From NCBI RefSeq assembly GCF_914271485.1, contig NZ_CAJZAG010000014.1, forward strand, positions 62,001 to 126,000: a stretch of 64,000 nt of DNA, in the 5' to 3' direction. This DNA is from Cupriavidus pampae (GTDB lineage: Bacteria > Pseudomonadota > Gammaproteobacteria > Burkholderiales > Burkholderiaceae). The stretch's first letter is position 1, and every line of letters begins with the position of its first letter. Below the pieces are notes generated by a model. That model had not been told where the DNA came from. It saw nothing but the letters and a program-made list of their open reading frames with translations, and did not search any database. Positions 1-8,762 of the stretch are shown here, in pieces. The position numbers and the translations under genes are program-made.

Positions 1-52
1 GTCCTTCCTTGAACTCGACGACCACGTTCGCGAAGTCAAAAGCCTGACCTGA
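1..52 (+). CDS. motA: Flagellar motor stator MotA, C-terminal end only
   Basis: Only the last 16 codons are in the window. They read SFLELDDHVREVKSLT followed by TGA at 50-52, which resembles the cytoplasmic C-terminus of MotA proteins. The stop lies 13 bases before the motB start, the usual arrangement of this stator pair. MotA with MotB forms the proton-conducting stator of the flagellum. The call rests on the short match plus position before motB. Confidence 0.8.
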   Translation, partial: SFLELDDHVREVKSLT

Positions 53-65
53 CGGGAGAGCAGTC

Positions 66-1094
66 ATGAGCAGTGCCCAGGATCTGCGCCCGATTGTCAT
101 CAAGAAGGCGAAGAATCGCGCCAAGCCGCACGGCAACCACAGCTGGAAGATTGCCTACGCCGACTTCATGACGGCCATGATGGCTTTCTTCCTCGTGCTC
201 TGGCTGTTGAGCTCGTCGTCGCCGAAAGCCCTCGTCGGTGTGGCCGAATACTTCAAGACGCCGCTGAAGGTGGCGATTGCTGGCGGCGACAAGAGCAGCA
301 TGTCGAAGAGTGTCGTGCCTGGCGGCGGCAAGGATCCGATGGCCAAGGACGGCGAGGTGATGCGCGCGCAGACCAACGATCCGTCGGATGCGCGCCGCCG
401 CGAGCAACAGGAATCGGAACGCCTGCGCCAGCTGAAGAGCCGCCTCGAGCAGACCATCGAAAGCAACCCGGTGTTGCGCGCGTTCCGTCCGCAGCTGCTG
501 CTGGACATCACGAGCGAAGGCCTGCGCATCCAGATTCTCGATACGCAGAACCGTCCGATGTTCCGTACCGGCAGCGCGGCGGTGGAACCGTACATGCGCA
601 CCATCCTGCGCGAGATCGGCCCGGTGCTGAACGAGATGCCGAACAAGGTGAGCCTGTCGGGCCATACCGACTCGCAGACCTATATGGCCGGCGAGCGGGC
701 GTACAGCAACTGGGAGTTGTCGGCCGATCGCGCCAACGCATCGCGGCAGGAACTGATCGCGGGCGGCATGAGTGAAGGCAAGGTGCTGCGCGTGCTGGGC
801 CTGGCCGACACGATGCCGCTCGACAAGAACGATCGCCTTGCTCCGGTCAACCGGCGCATCAGCATCGTGGTGTTGAACAGGAAGGCACAGTCGCAGTTCG
901 AGTCCGAGAACGCGAGCGCCGCCGATGTATCGGTGGGCGCGCAGAAGGGCAAGGCAGGACAGGAACTGCAGGCCGGTGTGGCGGCGGCGGAAGCGCCCCC
1001 GGCGGCGGCAGCGCCAGCGGCAGGCTCGACGGGAGCGGCTGGGGTGACCCCGGCGGCAAACGCGGCGCCCGCGGCAGCAGGCAAGCGCGAATGA
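66..1094 (+). CDS. motB: Flagellar motor stator protein MotB
   Basis: MotB of 342 residues, the peptidoglycan-anchored half of the proton-driven stator. The MotB plug/TM region is at about residues 8-55, and Asp33 in the YADFMTAMMAFF segment matches the conserved proton-binding aspartate. An OmpA-like peptidoglycan-binding domain covers about 150-275, with SGHTDSQ and NRRISIVVL. The last 45 residues are a low-complexity Ala/Pro tail, longer than in enteric MotB. A GGGAGAG ribosome-binding site precedes the ATG. It follows motA by 13 bases and precedes cheA by 59. Confidence 0.97.
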   Translation: MSSAQDLRPIVIKKAKNRAKPHGNHSWKIAYADFMTAMMAFFLVLWLLSSSSPKALVGVAEYFKTPLKVAIAGGDKSSMSKSVVPGGGKDPMAKDGEVMRAQTNDPSDARRREQQESERLRQLKSRLEQTIESNPVLRAFRPQLLLDITSEGLRIQILDTQNRPMFRTGSAAVEPYMRTILREIGPVLNEMPNKVSLSGHTDSQTYMAGERAYSNWELSADRANASRQELIAGGMSEGKVLRVLGLADTMPLDKNDRLAPVNRRISIVVLNRKAQSQFESENASAADVSVGAQKGKAGQELQAGVAAAEAPPAAAAPAAGSTGAAGVTPAANAAPAAAGKRE

Positions 1095-1153
1095 GGCGCG
1101 CCGCTCCCAACCGAGCGGCGCATCCTAAGGCAATTTAGCGGACCAGGACGGCC

Positions 1154-3169
1154 ATGTCTGTCGATATCGATATCACGCAGTTCTACCAGACCTTCTTTGA
1201 AGAGGCGGAGGAACTGCTCGTAGAAATGGAGCAGCTGCTGCTCGGGCTGGATCTCGACGCGCCCGATGCGGAAGAGCTCAACGCAATCTTTCGCGCGGCA
1301 CACTCGATCAAGGGTGGTGCCGCCACGTTCGGCTTTGCGGCACTGACCGAGACCACGCACATCTTCGAAAACCTGCTCGACCGCGCGCGTCGGCAGGAAA
1401 TCGCGCTCACGCGGGCCATCATCGACACTTTTCTGGAAACCAAGGACGTGTTGCAAGACCAGCTCAACGCCTATCGCAACGGGACCGAACCCGATCCGGA
1501 AACTTTCCAGCGCATCTGCGCGGTCCTGCAGCAGCTCGCGCAGGAAGCCGGTGGCGACGCTGGGGCGCATGCGCCCGCCGCGGCCCCTGCACCGGCCGCC
1601 GCACCGGCACCCGCCGCCGCGCCGGCAGGTGGCAATCTCAAGGTACGACTGATCGGTGTGTCGCCGGCGGACCAGGCGCTGCTGCGCGAGGAGATCGCCA
1701 ACCTTGGCGAGATCACCGGTCAGCAGGAAGCCAACGGCGAACTGACGATCTGGCTGAATAGCCCGTGCGGCGCCGATGACATCATCGCCGTGTGCTGCTT
1801 CGTGATCGACGGCGACCAGATCGTGGTCGAGGCGTCTGACGGCACCGCGCCGGTAGCGGCTGTGGCTCCGGCCCCCGCACCGGTTGCGGCTCCGGCACCG
1901 GTGGCGGCCCCGGCCGCCGCGGCGCCCGCGAAAGAGGGCGCGAAGGAAAAAGCCAAGCCCGCGGCAGCCGCTGCACACACCCCCGACGCCGGTTCCATCC
2001 GCGTGCCGACCGAGAAGGTCGACCAGATCATCAACCTCGTTGGCGAACTGGTGATCACGCAGTCGATGCTCGCGCAGACCGCTTCGTCGCTGGACCCGGT
2101 GCTGTTCGACCGTCTGTTCTCCGGCATGGGTCAGCTCGAGCGCAATGCGCGCGACCTGCAGGAAGCGGTGATGTCGATCCGCATGATGCCGATGGACTAC
2201 GTGTTCTCGCGCTTCCCGCGTCTGGTCCGCGACCTCGCCGGCAAGCTCGGCAAGCAGATCGACCTCGTGACGTTCGGCAAGGCGACCGAACTCGACAAGG
2301 GCCTGATCGAACGCATCATCGATCCGCTGACCCACCTCGTGCGTAACAGCCTGGACCATGGCATCGAGACGCCCGAGAAGCGTGTCGCGGCTGGCAAGGA
2401 GCCGACCGGCCAGCTGATCCTGTCCGCGCAGCACCATGGCGGCAACATCGTGATCGAAGTGAGCGATGACGGCGGTGGCCTGAACCGCGAACGCATTCTG
2501 GCAAAGGCCGTGCAGAACGGCCTGCCGGTATCGGAAAACATCAGCGACGAAGAAGTCTGGCAACTGATCTTCGCGCCGGGCTTCTCGACCGCCGAAGTGG
2601 TGACGGACGTGTCCGGCCGCGGCGTCGGCATGGACGTCGTGAAGCGGAACATCCAGGAAATGGGCGGCCACGTGGAAATCGCGTCGCGCCCGGGCAATGG
2701 CACCACGACGCGTATCGTGCTGCCGCTGACGCTGGCGATTCTCGACGGCATGTCGGTGCGCGTGGGTGAGGAAACCTTCATCCTGCCGCTGAACTGCGTG
2801 ATGGAGTCCCTGCAGCCGAAGGCCGACGACGTGCATACGGCCGCCAACGCGGAGCGCGTGATGAACGTGCGCGGCGAATACCTGCCGCTGCTCGAACTGC
2901 ATCGCGTGTTCAACGTCGACGGCGCGCTTCAGGAACCCACCCAGGGTATCGCGGTGATCCTGCAGGCCGAAGGCAAGCGCTTCGCGCTGCTGGTGGACCA
3001 GCTGATCGGCCAGCACCAGGTGGTGTTGAAGAACCTCGAAACCAACTATCGCAAGGTGCCATGCATCTCCGCCGCCACGATTCTCGGCGACGGCAGCGTG
3101 GCATTGATCGTGGACGTCGCCGCGCTTCAGCGCACCGGCGTGCGCCGCCAGGACCCGGTGCTCGCCTGA
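1154..3169 (+). CDS. cheA: Chemotaxis histidine kinase CheA
   Basis: CheA of 671 residues, the cytoplasmic kinase that phosphorylates CheY and CheB under receptor control. The P1 domain (about 1-110) carries the phosphorylated His50 in AAHSIKGG. An Ala/Pro linker (about 130-165) leads to a P2-like CheY/CheB-docking domain (165-225), and a second Ala/Pro linker covers 233-270. P3 dimerisation (280-340) is followed by the P4 ATPase with N box LVRNSLDHGIE and G boxes SDDGGG and GRGVGMD, then the CheW-like P5 domain to the end. All catalytic motifs are intact. It is followed 39 bases later by cheW. Confidence 0.98.
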   Translation: MSVDIDITQFYQTFFEEAEELLVEMEQLLLGLDLDAPDAEELNAIFRAAHSIKGGAATFGFAALTETTHIFENLLDRARRQEIALTRAIIDTFLETKDVLQDQLNAYRNGTEPDPETFQRICAVLQQLAQEAGGDAGAHAPAAAPAPAAAPAPAAAPAGGNLKVRLIGVSPADQALLREEIANLGEITGQQEANGELTIWLNSPCGADDIIAVCCFVIDGDQIVVEASDGTAPVAAVAPAPAPVAAPAPVAAPAAAAPAKEGAKEKAKPAAAAAHTPDAGSIRVPTEKVDQIINLVGELVITQSMLAQTASSLDPVLFDRLFSGMGQLERNARDLQEAVMSIRMMPMDYVFSRFPRLVRDLAGKLGKQIDLVTFGKATELDKGLIERIIDPLTHLVRNSLDHGIETPEKRVAAGKEPTGQLILSAQHHGGNIVIEVSDDGGGLNRERILAKAVQNGLPVSENISDEEVWQLIFAPGFSTAEVVTDVSGRGVGMDVVKRNIQEMGGHVEIASRPGNGTTTRIVLPLTLAILDGMSVRVGEETFILPLNCVMESLQPKADDVHTAANAERVMNVRGEYLPLLELHRVFNVDGALQEPTQGIAVILQAEGKRFALLVDQLIGQHQVVLKNLETNYRKVPCISAATILGDGSVALIVDVAALQRTGVRRQDPVLA

Positions 3170-3208
3170 TCGGGCGGACGCGCGCAACACACAGCAAGGA
3201 GAGAACAC

Positions 3209-3703
3209 ATGGCCGGCATCGGACACATCGATACCCAGGGGAGCGAAGCTTCGGGCCAGGAATTCCTGGTCTTCACGCTCGGCACCGAGGAATACGGCAT
3301 CGACATCCTCAAGGTGCAGGAAATTCGCAGCTACGAGACGGTGACGCGCATCGCGAACGCGCCGGACTTCATCAAGGGCGTGACGAATCTGCGCGGCGTG
3401 ATCGTGCCGATCGTCGATCTGCGCCTGAAGTTCCGGCTCGGCAACGTGCGCTATGACCACCAGACCGTGGTGATCATCCTCAACGTTGCCGGCCGCGTGG
3501 TGGGCATCGTGGTGGATGGCGTGTCGGACGTGCTGACGCTGACTGGCGACGATATCAAGCCGGCACCGGAGTTCGGCGTGTCGGTTTCCAACGAGCACCT
3601 GACAGGTCTGGGCTCGGTGGAAGGTCGCATGCTGATCCTGATCGATATCGAACGCATGATGACCAGCCCGGAAATGTCGCTCGTCGAGGCCGAAGCGGCG
3701 TAA
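3209..3703 (+). CDS. cheW: Chemotaxis coupling protein CheW
   Basis: CheW of 164 residues, the scaffold linking chemoreceptors to CheA. A single CheW domain fills about residues 15-155, with EYGIDILKVQEI near the start, GVTNLRGVIVPIVDLR in the middle and LIDIERM near the end. An AAGGAG ribosome-binding site lies 8 bases before the ATG. Many related operons have a receptor gene directly after cheW; here 100 bases without a gene lead to cheR. Confidence 0.97.
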   Translation: MAGIGHIDTQGSEASGQEFLVFTLGTEEYGIDILKVQEIRSYETVTRIANAPDFIKGVTNLRGVIVPIVDLRLKFRLGNVRYDHQTVVIILNVAGRVVGIVVDGVSDVLTLTGDDIKPAPEFGVSVSNEHLTGLGSVEGRMLILIDIERMMTSPEMSLVEAEAA

Positions 3704-3753
3704 GCCGCCAGGTCTCGCAGGACGCCAGTCACGACGTAAGCCAAGACGCAACA

Positions 3754-3775
3754 GCGCGCGCTTTCAGGCGCGCGC
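3754..3775 (+). other. Perfect stem-loop between cheW and cheR
   Basis: GCGCGCGC at 3754-3761 and again at 3768-3775 form an 8-bp stem around the 6-base loop TTTCAG. No T-run follows, so it is not a classical terminator. It could be an RNA-processing or attenuating hairpin within the operon, or a scar where a receptor gene was lost; both are inference. Confidence 0.45.
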
Positions 3776-3803
3776 CCACCAAGACCTTCGCCCCCCATTC
3801 ATC

Positions 3804-4730
3804 ATGACGCAGCTCCGTTCTTCCGCCAGTGCCATCGGGAAGCCAGCGGGGGCTGTTTCGCCCACGATGCCCCTGATCACGCCGTTGCGTGATGACATGC
3901 GCGACTTCCTGCTTACCGAGCGGGATTTCGAGAAGGTTCGCGCATTGATTCACAAGCGCGCGGGCATCTCGCTGGGCAGCCACAAGCGCGAGATGGTCTA
4001 CAGCCGGCTCGCGCGGCGGCTGCGCTCGCTGCAGCTCACCGATTTCGGCAGTTACCTCGCGATGCTCGAGGCCGACGAGGGATCCGTGGAGTGGGAGTAC
4101 TTCACGAACGCCCTGACCACGAACCTCACCTCGTTCTTCCGCGAAGCGCATCATTTTCCGCTGCTGGCCGAGCATGCGAAGAAGACCGGCCGGCCATACA
4201 GCGTCTGGTGCGCGGCCGCGTCGACCGGTGAAGAGCCGTATTCGATCGCGATCACGCTCGCGGAGACGCTTGGCGACCGCGCGACCTCGGTACTGGCGAC
4301 GGACATCGACACGCAGGTCCTGGCCAAGGCGCGCAACGGGGTCTATACCACCGAGCAGGTCGCGCGGCTGTCGCAGGAACGTCTCAAGCGCTTCTTCCTC
4401 AAGGGGACGGGCGCGCGCGCCGGCGCGGTCAAGGTTAAGCCGGACCTCGCCTCGACCATCACGTTCGATACGCTCAATCTGCTGGCGCCCGACTGGGGCA
4501 TTCGCGAGCAGTTCGATGCGATCTTCTGCCGCAACGTGATGATCTACTTCGACAAGCCGACGCAGGGTCGCATCCTCGAACGCTTTGCACCGCTGTTGAA
4601 GCCGAACGGGCTGCTGTTCGCGGGGCATTCGGAGAACTTCTCGTATGTCACGCGCGCGTTCCAGCTGCGCGGGCAGACCGTATACGAGCTTGCCGGGAAC
4701 GCTGGCCGTTCTGGCGCGGGAGGACCGTGA
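3804..4730 (+). CDS. cheR: Chemoreceptor methyltransferase CheR
   Basis: CheR of 308 residues, which methylates receptor glutamates using S-adenosylmethionine. The helical CheR N-domain (about 35-95) contains FEKVRALIHKRAGISL. The catalytic domain has the SAM motif WCAAASTGEEPYS and the CheR signature CRNVMIYFDKPTQ. About 25 N-terminal residues precede the conserved core, and the ribosome-binding site before 3804 is poor, so ATG 3870 is an alternative start. The stop codon overlaps the cheD start region (GTGATG), implying translational coupling. Confidence 0.97.
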   Translation: MTQLRSSASAIGKPAGAVSPTMPLITPLRDDMRDFLLTERDFEKVRALIHKRAGISLGSHKREMVYSRLARRLRSLQLTDFGSYLAMLEADEGSVEWEYFTNALTTNLTSFFREAHHFPLLAEHAKKTGRPYSVWCAAASTGEEPYSIAITLAETLGDRATSVLATDIDTQVLAKARNGVYTTEQVARLSQERLKRFFLKGTGARAGAVKVKPDLASTITFDTLNLLAPDWGIREQFDAIFCRNVMIYFDKPTQGRILERFAPLLKPNGLLFAGHSENFSYVTRAFQLRGQTVYELAGNAGRSGAGGP

Positions 4731-5386
4731 TGCGCACTCCGCAGATGCCCGAGGCGATTGCCACGCGCAAGTATTTCGATCGCGAGTTCGGCAAGCAGGC
4801 CATCAAGCTGTTGCCGAACGAGTACTACGTGACCGGCGAAGACGTGGTGCTGACCACGGTGCTGGGCTCCTGCGTGGCGGCCTGCATTCGCGACGAGGTG
4901 ACCGGCGTCGGTGGCATGAACCACTTCATGCTGCCGGATGACGAGAACGCCGGGCCGGACCGCGTGCTGTCGGCATCGATGCGCTACGGCTGTTATGCGC
5001 TGGAAGTGCTGATCAACGAACTGCTGAAGATGGGCGCGCGCCGCGAACGGCTGGAAGCGAAGGTTTTCGGTGGTGGCGCGGTGCTGGCGAACATGACGAC
5101 CCTCAATATTGGGGACCGGAATGCCGATTTCGTATTGAAGTACCTGAGGACGGAAGAGATACGCGTGGCGGCGCAGGACCTGCGCGGTCCGCACGCCCGG
5201 CGCGTGAGCTACTTCCCGACGACGGGACTGGCGCTGGTGCGCCGGCTCACTCGCCAGGACGATACGGTTGTCGTGGAGCGCGACGAACGCGCATTGGCGC
5301 GCGCGCTGTCCACGTCCACGAAAACGCCCGCACGAGGTGCCGTGGAATTGTTTACGCGGCAGACGACGTCGAGAACGTCGTCCTGA
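4730..5386 (+). CDS. cheD: Chemoreceptor glutamine deamidase CheD
   Basis: CheD of 218 residues, which deamidates receptor glutamines and can act with CheC-type proteins. The catalytic Cys is in TTVLGSCVAACIRD and the paired His in GGMNHFMLPD; both motifs are intact. ATG 4730 shares one base with the cheR stop; GTG 4727 is an in-frame alternative that overlaps by four bases. The C-terminal 40 residues beyond the domain are variable. It ends 22 bases before cheB. Confidence 0.95.
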   Translation: MRTPQMPEAIATRKYFDREFGKQAIKLLPNEYYVTGEDVVLTTVLGSCVAACIRDEVTGVGGMNHFMLPDDENAGPDRVLSASMRYGCYALEVLINELLKMGARRERLEAKVFGGGAVLANMTTLNIGDRNADFVLKYLRTEEIRVAAQDLRGPHARRVSYFPTTGLALVRRLTRQDDTVVVERDERALARALSTSTKTPARGAVELFTRQTTSRTSS

Positions 5387-5408
5387 AGACTACAAGAGAC
5401 GCAGAACT

Positions 5409-6482
5409 ATGACCGCCGCAAAAATCAAGGTGCTGTGCGTGGACGACTCCGCGCTGATTCGCAGCCTGATGACGGAGATCATCAACAGCCAGCCCGATAT
5501 GGAAGTCGTGGGCACGGCGCCGGACCCGCTGGTCGCGCGCGACGCGATCAAGCGCCTGAACCCGGACGTGCTGACGCTGGATGTGGAAATGCCGCGCATG
5601 GACGGGCTCGACTTTCTCGAGCGTCTGATGCGCCTGCGGCCGATGCCGGTGTTGATGGTGTCATCGCTGACGGAGCGCGGATCGGAAATCACGATGCGTG
5701 CGCTGGAACTGGGCGCTGTGGACTTCGTGACCAAGCCGAAGCTTGGCATCCGCGACGGGCTGATCGACTACACGGACACCATCGCGGACAAGATTCGCGC
5801 GGCATCGCGCGCGCGCGTGCGCAGTGCGGCCACCGGGCCGACCAACGCAACGCCACCGGCGCCGATCCTGCGCAGCCCGCTGCTGTCCACCGAAAAGCTG
5901 ATCATCGTCGGCGCATCGACGGGCGGCACCGAGGCGATCAAGGAATTTCTGATGCCATTGCCGCCGGATTGCCCGGCGGTCATGATCGTGCAGCACATGC
6001 CGGCCGGCTTCACGCGTTCATTCGCGCAGCGGCTCAACGGCCTGTGCCGCATCACGGTGAAAGAGGCCGAGCATGGCGAGCGTGTGCTCCCGGGCTATGC
6101 GTATATCGCCCCCGGTGACTCGCACCTGATGCTGGTGCGCAGCGGCGCGAACTATGTCGCGCACCTGTCGCAGGACCCGCCGGTGAATCGTCATCGGCCG
6201 TCGGTGGATGTGCTGTTCGACTCCGCCGCGGAGCACGGCGGCAAGAACGTGACGGGCGTGATCCTGACTGGTATGGGCAAGGACGGCGCGCAGGGCATGT
6301 TGCGCATGCGCGATGCCGGCGCATACAACCTGGCGCAGGACGAGCAGTCCTGCATCGTGTTTGGCATGCCGAAGGAGGCGATAGCCACCGGCGGCGTGCA
6401 TGAAGTAGTGCCCCTGCATTCGATGAGCCAGCGCGTCATGGCGCATTTGGCAACATTCGGTGCGCGGGCGCAGCGAGTTTAA
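5409..6482 (+). CDS. cheB: Chemotaxis methylesterase/response regulator CheB
   Basis: CheB of 357 residues, which removes methyl groups from receptors when phosphorylated. The receiver domain is at about 5-125 with phospho-acceptor Asp in LTLDVEMPRMDG and Lys in VTKPK. The methylesterase domain (about 165-350) has the triad elements GASTGG (Ser), VQHMP (His) and MGKDGAQGM (Asp). An earlier in-frame start (5268) would overlap cheD by over 100 bases; ATG 5409 begins exactly at the receiver and is preferred. Confidence 0.97.
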   Translation: MTAAKIKVLCVDDSALIRSLMTEIINSQPDMEVVGTAPDPLVARDAIKRLNPDVLTLDVEMPRMDGLDFLERLMRLRPMPVLMVSSLTERGSEITMRALELGAVDFVTKPKLGIRDGLIDYTDTIADKIRAASRARVRSAATGPTNATPPAPILRSPLLSTEKLIIVGASTGGTEAIKEFLMPLPPDCPAVMIVQHMPAGFTRSFAQRLNGLCRITVKEAEHGERVLPGYAYIAPGDSHLMLVRSGANYVAHLSQDPPVNRHRPSVDVLFDSAAEHGGKNVTGVILTGMGKDGAQGMLRMRDAGAYNLAQDEQSCIVFGMPKEAIATGGVHEVVPLHSMSQRVMAHLATFGARAQRV

Positions 6483-6514
6483 ATTTTATCCACAACTGTT
6501 TTGGAGCCGTAAAA

Positions 6515-6904
6515 GTGGACAAGAACATCAAGATCCTGGTGGTCGACGACTTCCCGACCATGCGTCGGATCATCCGTAATCTGCTCAAGGAGCTGGGCTT
6601 CAATAACGTCGACGAAGCCGAAGACGGCGCCGCCGGCCTGGAGAAGGTAAAGGACGGCAGCTTCAACTTCGTCGTGTCCGACTGGAACATGCCGAACATG
6701 GACGGCCTGACGATGCTGCAATCGATCCGCGCGATCCCCGCGATCGCCAAGACGCCGGTGCTTATGGTGACGGCCGAGGCGAAGAAGGAAAACATCATCG
6801 CGGCCGCGCAGGCTGGCGCCAACGGCTACGTGGTCAAGCCATTCACCGCCGCCACGCTGGACGAGAAGATCACCAAGATCTTCGAGAAGCTGGGTAAGGA
6901 GTGA
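6515..6904 (+). CDS. cheY: Chemotaxis response regulator CheY
   Basis: A single-receiver protein of 129 residues that carries the phosphoryl signal from CheA to the flagellar switch. Acidic residues are in VVDDFPTMRR, the phosphorylation Asp in VVSDWNMPNMDG, and the conserved Lys in YVVKPFT. It starts with GTG, supported by a GGAG box 9 bases upstream; no ATG lies nearby in frame. It is followed 9 bases later by cheZ. Confidence 0.97.
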   Translation: MDKNIKILVVDDFPTMRRIIRNLLKELGFNNVDEAEDGAAGLEKVKDGSFNFVVSDWNMPNMDGLTMLQSIRAIPAIAKTPVLMVTAEAKKENIIAAAQAGANGYVVKPFTAATLDEKITKIFEKLGKE

Positions 6905-6913
6905 GGTGACGCC

Positions 6914-7585
6914 ATGTCGACGACTCAAACTTCTGCCAACGATTCGGCCGAGCAGATCATCCATCGCATCGGCAACCTTACGCGGATGCTGCGCGACAAC
7001 ATGCGGGAGTTGGGGCTCGACAAGGAAATCGAGCGTGCCGCCCAAGCCATTCCCGACGCGCGCGATCGCCTGAGCTACATCGCGACGATGACCGAGAAGG
7101 CGGCCGAGCGCAGCCTCAATGCGGTCGAGATCGCCCAGCCGCTGCAGTCCTCGCTCGAAACGCAGGCCGAGGCGCTGGACAAGCGCTGGGAGGCGTGGTT
7201 CGCCAAGCCGGTGGAACTGCAGGACGCGCGCGAACTCGTGCTGGATACGCGTGAGTTCCTCACGGACGTTCCCGTCAAGGCGCGCGCCACCGGCAGCCAG
7301 CTGCTCGAGATCATGATGGCCCAGGACTTCCAGGATCTGACGGGCCAGGTGATCAAGAAGATGATGGACATGATCCGCTCGCTGGAGCAGGAACTGCTCC
7401 AGGTGCTGCTGGACAACGTCCCGGCCGAGCGCCGCGCGGAGATGCAAGCCACGCAGGCAGCGCAAGCCGCGCAGGCGGCCGAGGCCACGCTGCTGAACGG
7501 CCCGCAGATCAACCCCGAAGGGAAGACCGATGTGGTGGCAGACCAGTCCCAGGTGGACGATCTGCTGGCCAGCCTGGGCTTCTGA
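6914..7585 (+). CDS. cheZ: CheY-P phosphatase CheZ
   Basis: CheZ of 223 residues, which dephosphorylates CheY-P. The long helical hairpin carries MMAQDFQDLTGQVIKKMMD, the segment with the catalytic acid and Gln of the family. The C-terminus (QVDDLLASLGF) is the amphipathic CheY-binding peptide. An Ala/Gln-rich linker precedes it. The last 77 bases overlap the 3' end of the convergent phospholipase-like gene. Confidence 0.96.
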   Translation: MSTTQTSANDSAEQIIHRIGNLTRMLRDNMRELGLDKEIERAAQAIPDARDRLSYIATMTEKAAERSLNAVEIAQPLQSSLETQAEALDKRWEAWFAKPVELQDARELVLDTREFLTDVPVKARATGSQLLEIMMAQDFQDLTGQVIKKMMDMIRSLEQELLQVLLDNVPAERRAEMQATQAAQAAQAAEATLLNGPQINPEGKTDVVADQSQVDDLLASLGF

Positions 7586-8630
7586 TCTGTCTTGCGGGCA
7601 CGGGCGCCCGCAGGTTGATGTCGATAATTTCCCGGATCAGCGATGGTCCGGGAAAATCTGCCATCACGATGCCGACATAGTGCGGCTTCCAGGCACGCAG
7701 ACGCTCGAGCACGAGGTAGTTGATGCCTTCGAACGCAATCGTGCAGATGCCGATAAAGCAGTCCACACGCGGGAAATCCGCATAGACGTGCCGGAATGCC
7801 GGCGTCGTCAGCCCCGTTGCCAGACGGGCCGCGTGGTCGTGCGCACTCACCTGCCCGCTCGCCGCGAAATAGGGAAACACGCCGCCATTCGCTGACAGGT
7901 AGGTGACGAAGCCCCACGGCCGCGTCAAGTCGAACACATCACTGTTGCGCGCCTTGCGCAATGCGTTTCGCACGGTGTCCCATTTTCCGTACAGATCCCA
8001 GTTCGTGCGCAGATGCCAGGCGTCGGAGACTTCGTGCAACGTGAAATAAGTGCTCTCCGGAAAAAGTATGATGCGTCCGCGCACGCTGCCGAGCCGTGGC
8101 ACGAGAGGCGAGGCCACCTGTATCAGGTCTCGATGCGCCGCGGTCTCCATCATCATTGCCGTGTCGATCGGGACTGTGCTCCAGGTCGGCGGGCCTTCCT
8201 GTCGCACCCGCACCAGCAGGACTTCGCTGGGATGATCGAGCAGGAATTGCCGCATGGTGCGCAAGATCTGCTGCAGCGTTGCGTATTGCCGGAAGGGGCC
8301 GTGATAGGCCTGCAGATGATTGCGGACCAGCCGGACGCGAACGTCGAACGCGCGCACGCCTGCGTACAGCTGCGCGCGCAGCGGCATTGCCTGCGTGGCC
8401 GCCGCATCGCCGCCGAACCGGCTCATCGAGTTGTGGGTACCCGGTATCGAGAGGTTGTTGAGATAGCGGCTGTCCGGTAGCCGGCCCATCCAGTCGGGAT
8501 AGAGTTGCAGTGGATGCGGTTGCTGAGAATAGGCGCCGGCCGGGCGTGCCTGCACCGGCTGCGCCGGGGCCGTGCGGGCAACGATGAGCCAGAGCGCCAG
8601 CCAGATGGCGTTGCATTGCGTAACGCGCAT
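7509..8630 (-). CDS. Secreted phosphatidylinositol-specific phospholipase C-like protein
   Basis: Protein of 373 residues with a signal peptide (hydrophobic IWLALWLIVA, ending near ARTAPA). A PI-PLC X-domain follows: SIPGTHNSM carries the first catalytic His, AFDVRVRL the strand after it, and AYHGPF the second His. This fold cleaves phosphatidylinositol or GPI anchors. ATG 8630 is chosen because GGAG lies 6 bases upstream and the signal peptide follows directly; ATG 8666 is possible. The last 77 bases are antisense to the cheZ 3' end. Substrate is unknown. Confidence 0.85.
   Translation of the reverse strand: MRVTQCNAIWLALWLIVARTAPAQPVQARPAGAYSQQPHPLQLYPDWMGRLPDSRYLNNLSIPGTHNSMSRFGGDAAATQAMPLRAQLYAGVRAFDVRVRLVRNHLQAYHGPFRQYATLQQILRTMRQFLLDHPSEVLLVRVRQEGPPTWSTVPIDTAMMMETAAHRDLIQVASPLVPRLGSVRGRIILFPESTYFTLHEVSDAWHLRTNWDLYGKWDTVRNALRKARNSDVFDLTRPWGFVTYLSANGGVFPYFAASGQVSAHDHAARLATGLTTPAFRHVYADFPRVDCFIGICTIAFEGINYLVLERLRAWKPHYVGIVMADFPGPSLIREIIDINLRAPVPARQIRSPGWPADRPPGTGLPPHRSSLRG
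7593..7612 (+). other. Hairpin just after cheZ
   Basis: TGCGGGC at 7593-7599 and GCCCGCA at 7606-7612 form a perfect 7-bp stem eight bases after the cheZ stop. There is no T-run, so it may slow transcription or protect the mRNA end rather than terminate alone. It lies inside the coding region of the opposite-strand phospholipase-like gene. Confidence 0.35.
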
Positions 8631-8762
8631 GATGATCTCCAGAAGTGAGTTCCTCGGAGTCGACATGCTGGAATGCGCCGCGCGTGCATTCCTTGATCAG
8701 GATTCAATCGCGCGTGAATTGCAGGTGCGTGCTCTTGTGCACGCGAACCATGATGGAAAGCG

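Noticed and set aside
680..3751. 1023-codon open frame on the minus strand over cheA
   Set aside because: It is the antisense shadow of motB/cheA/cheW in GC-rich DNA; composition is His/Arg/Asp-rich without domains.
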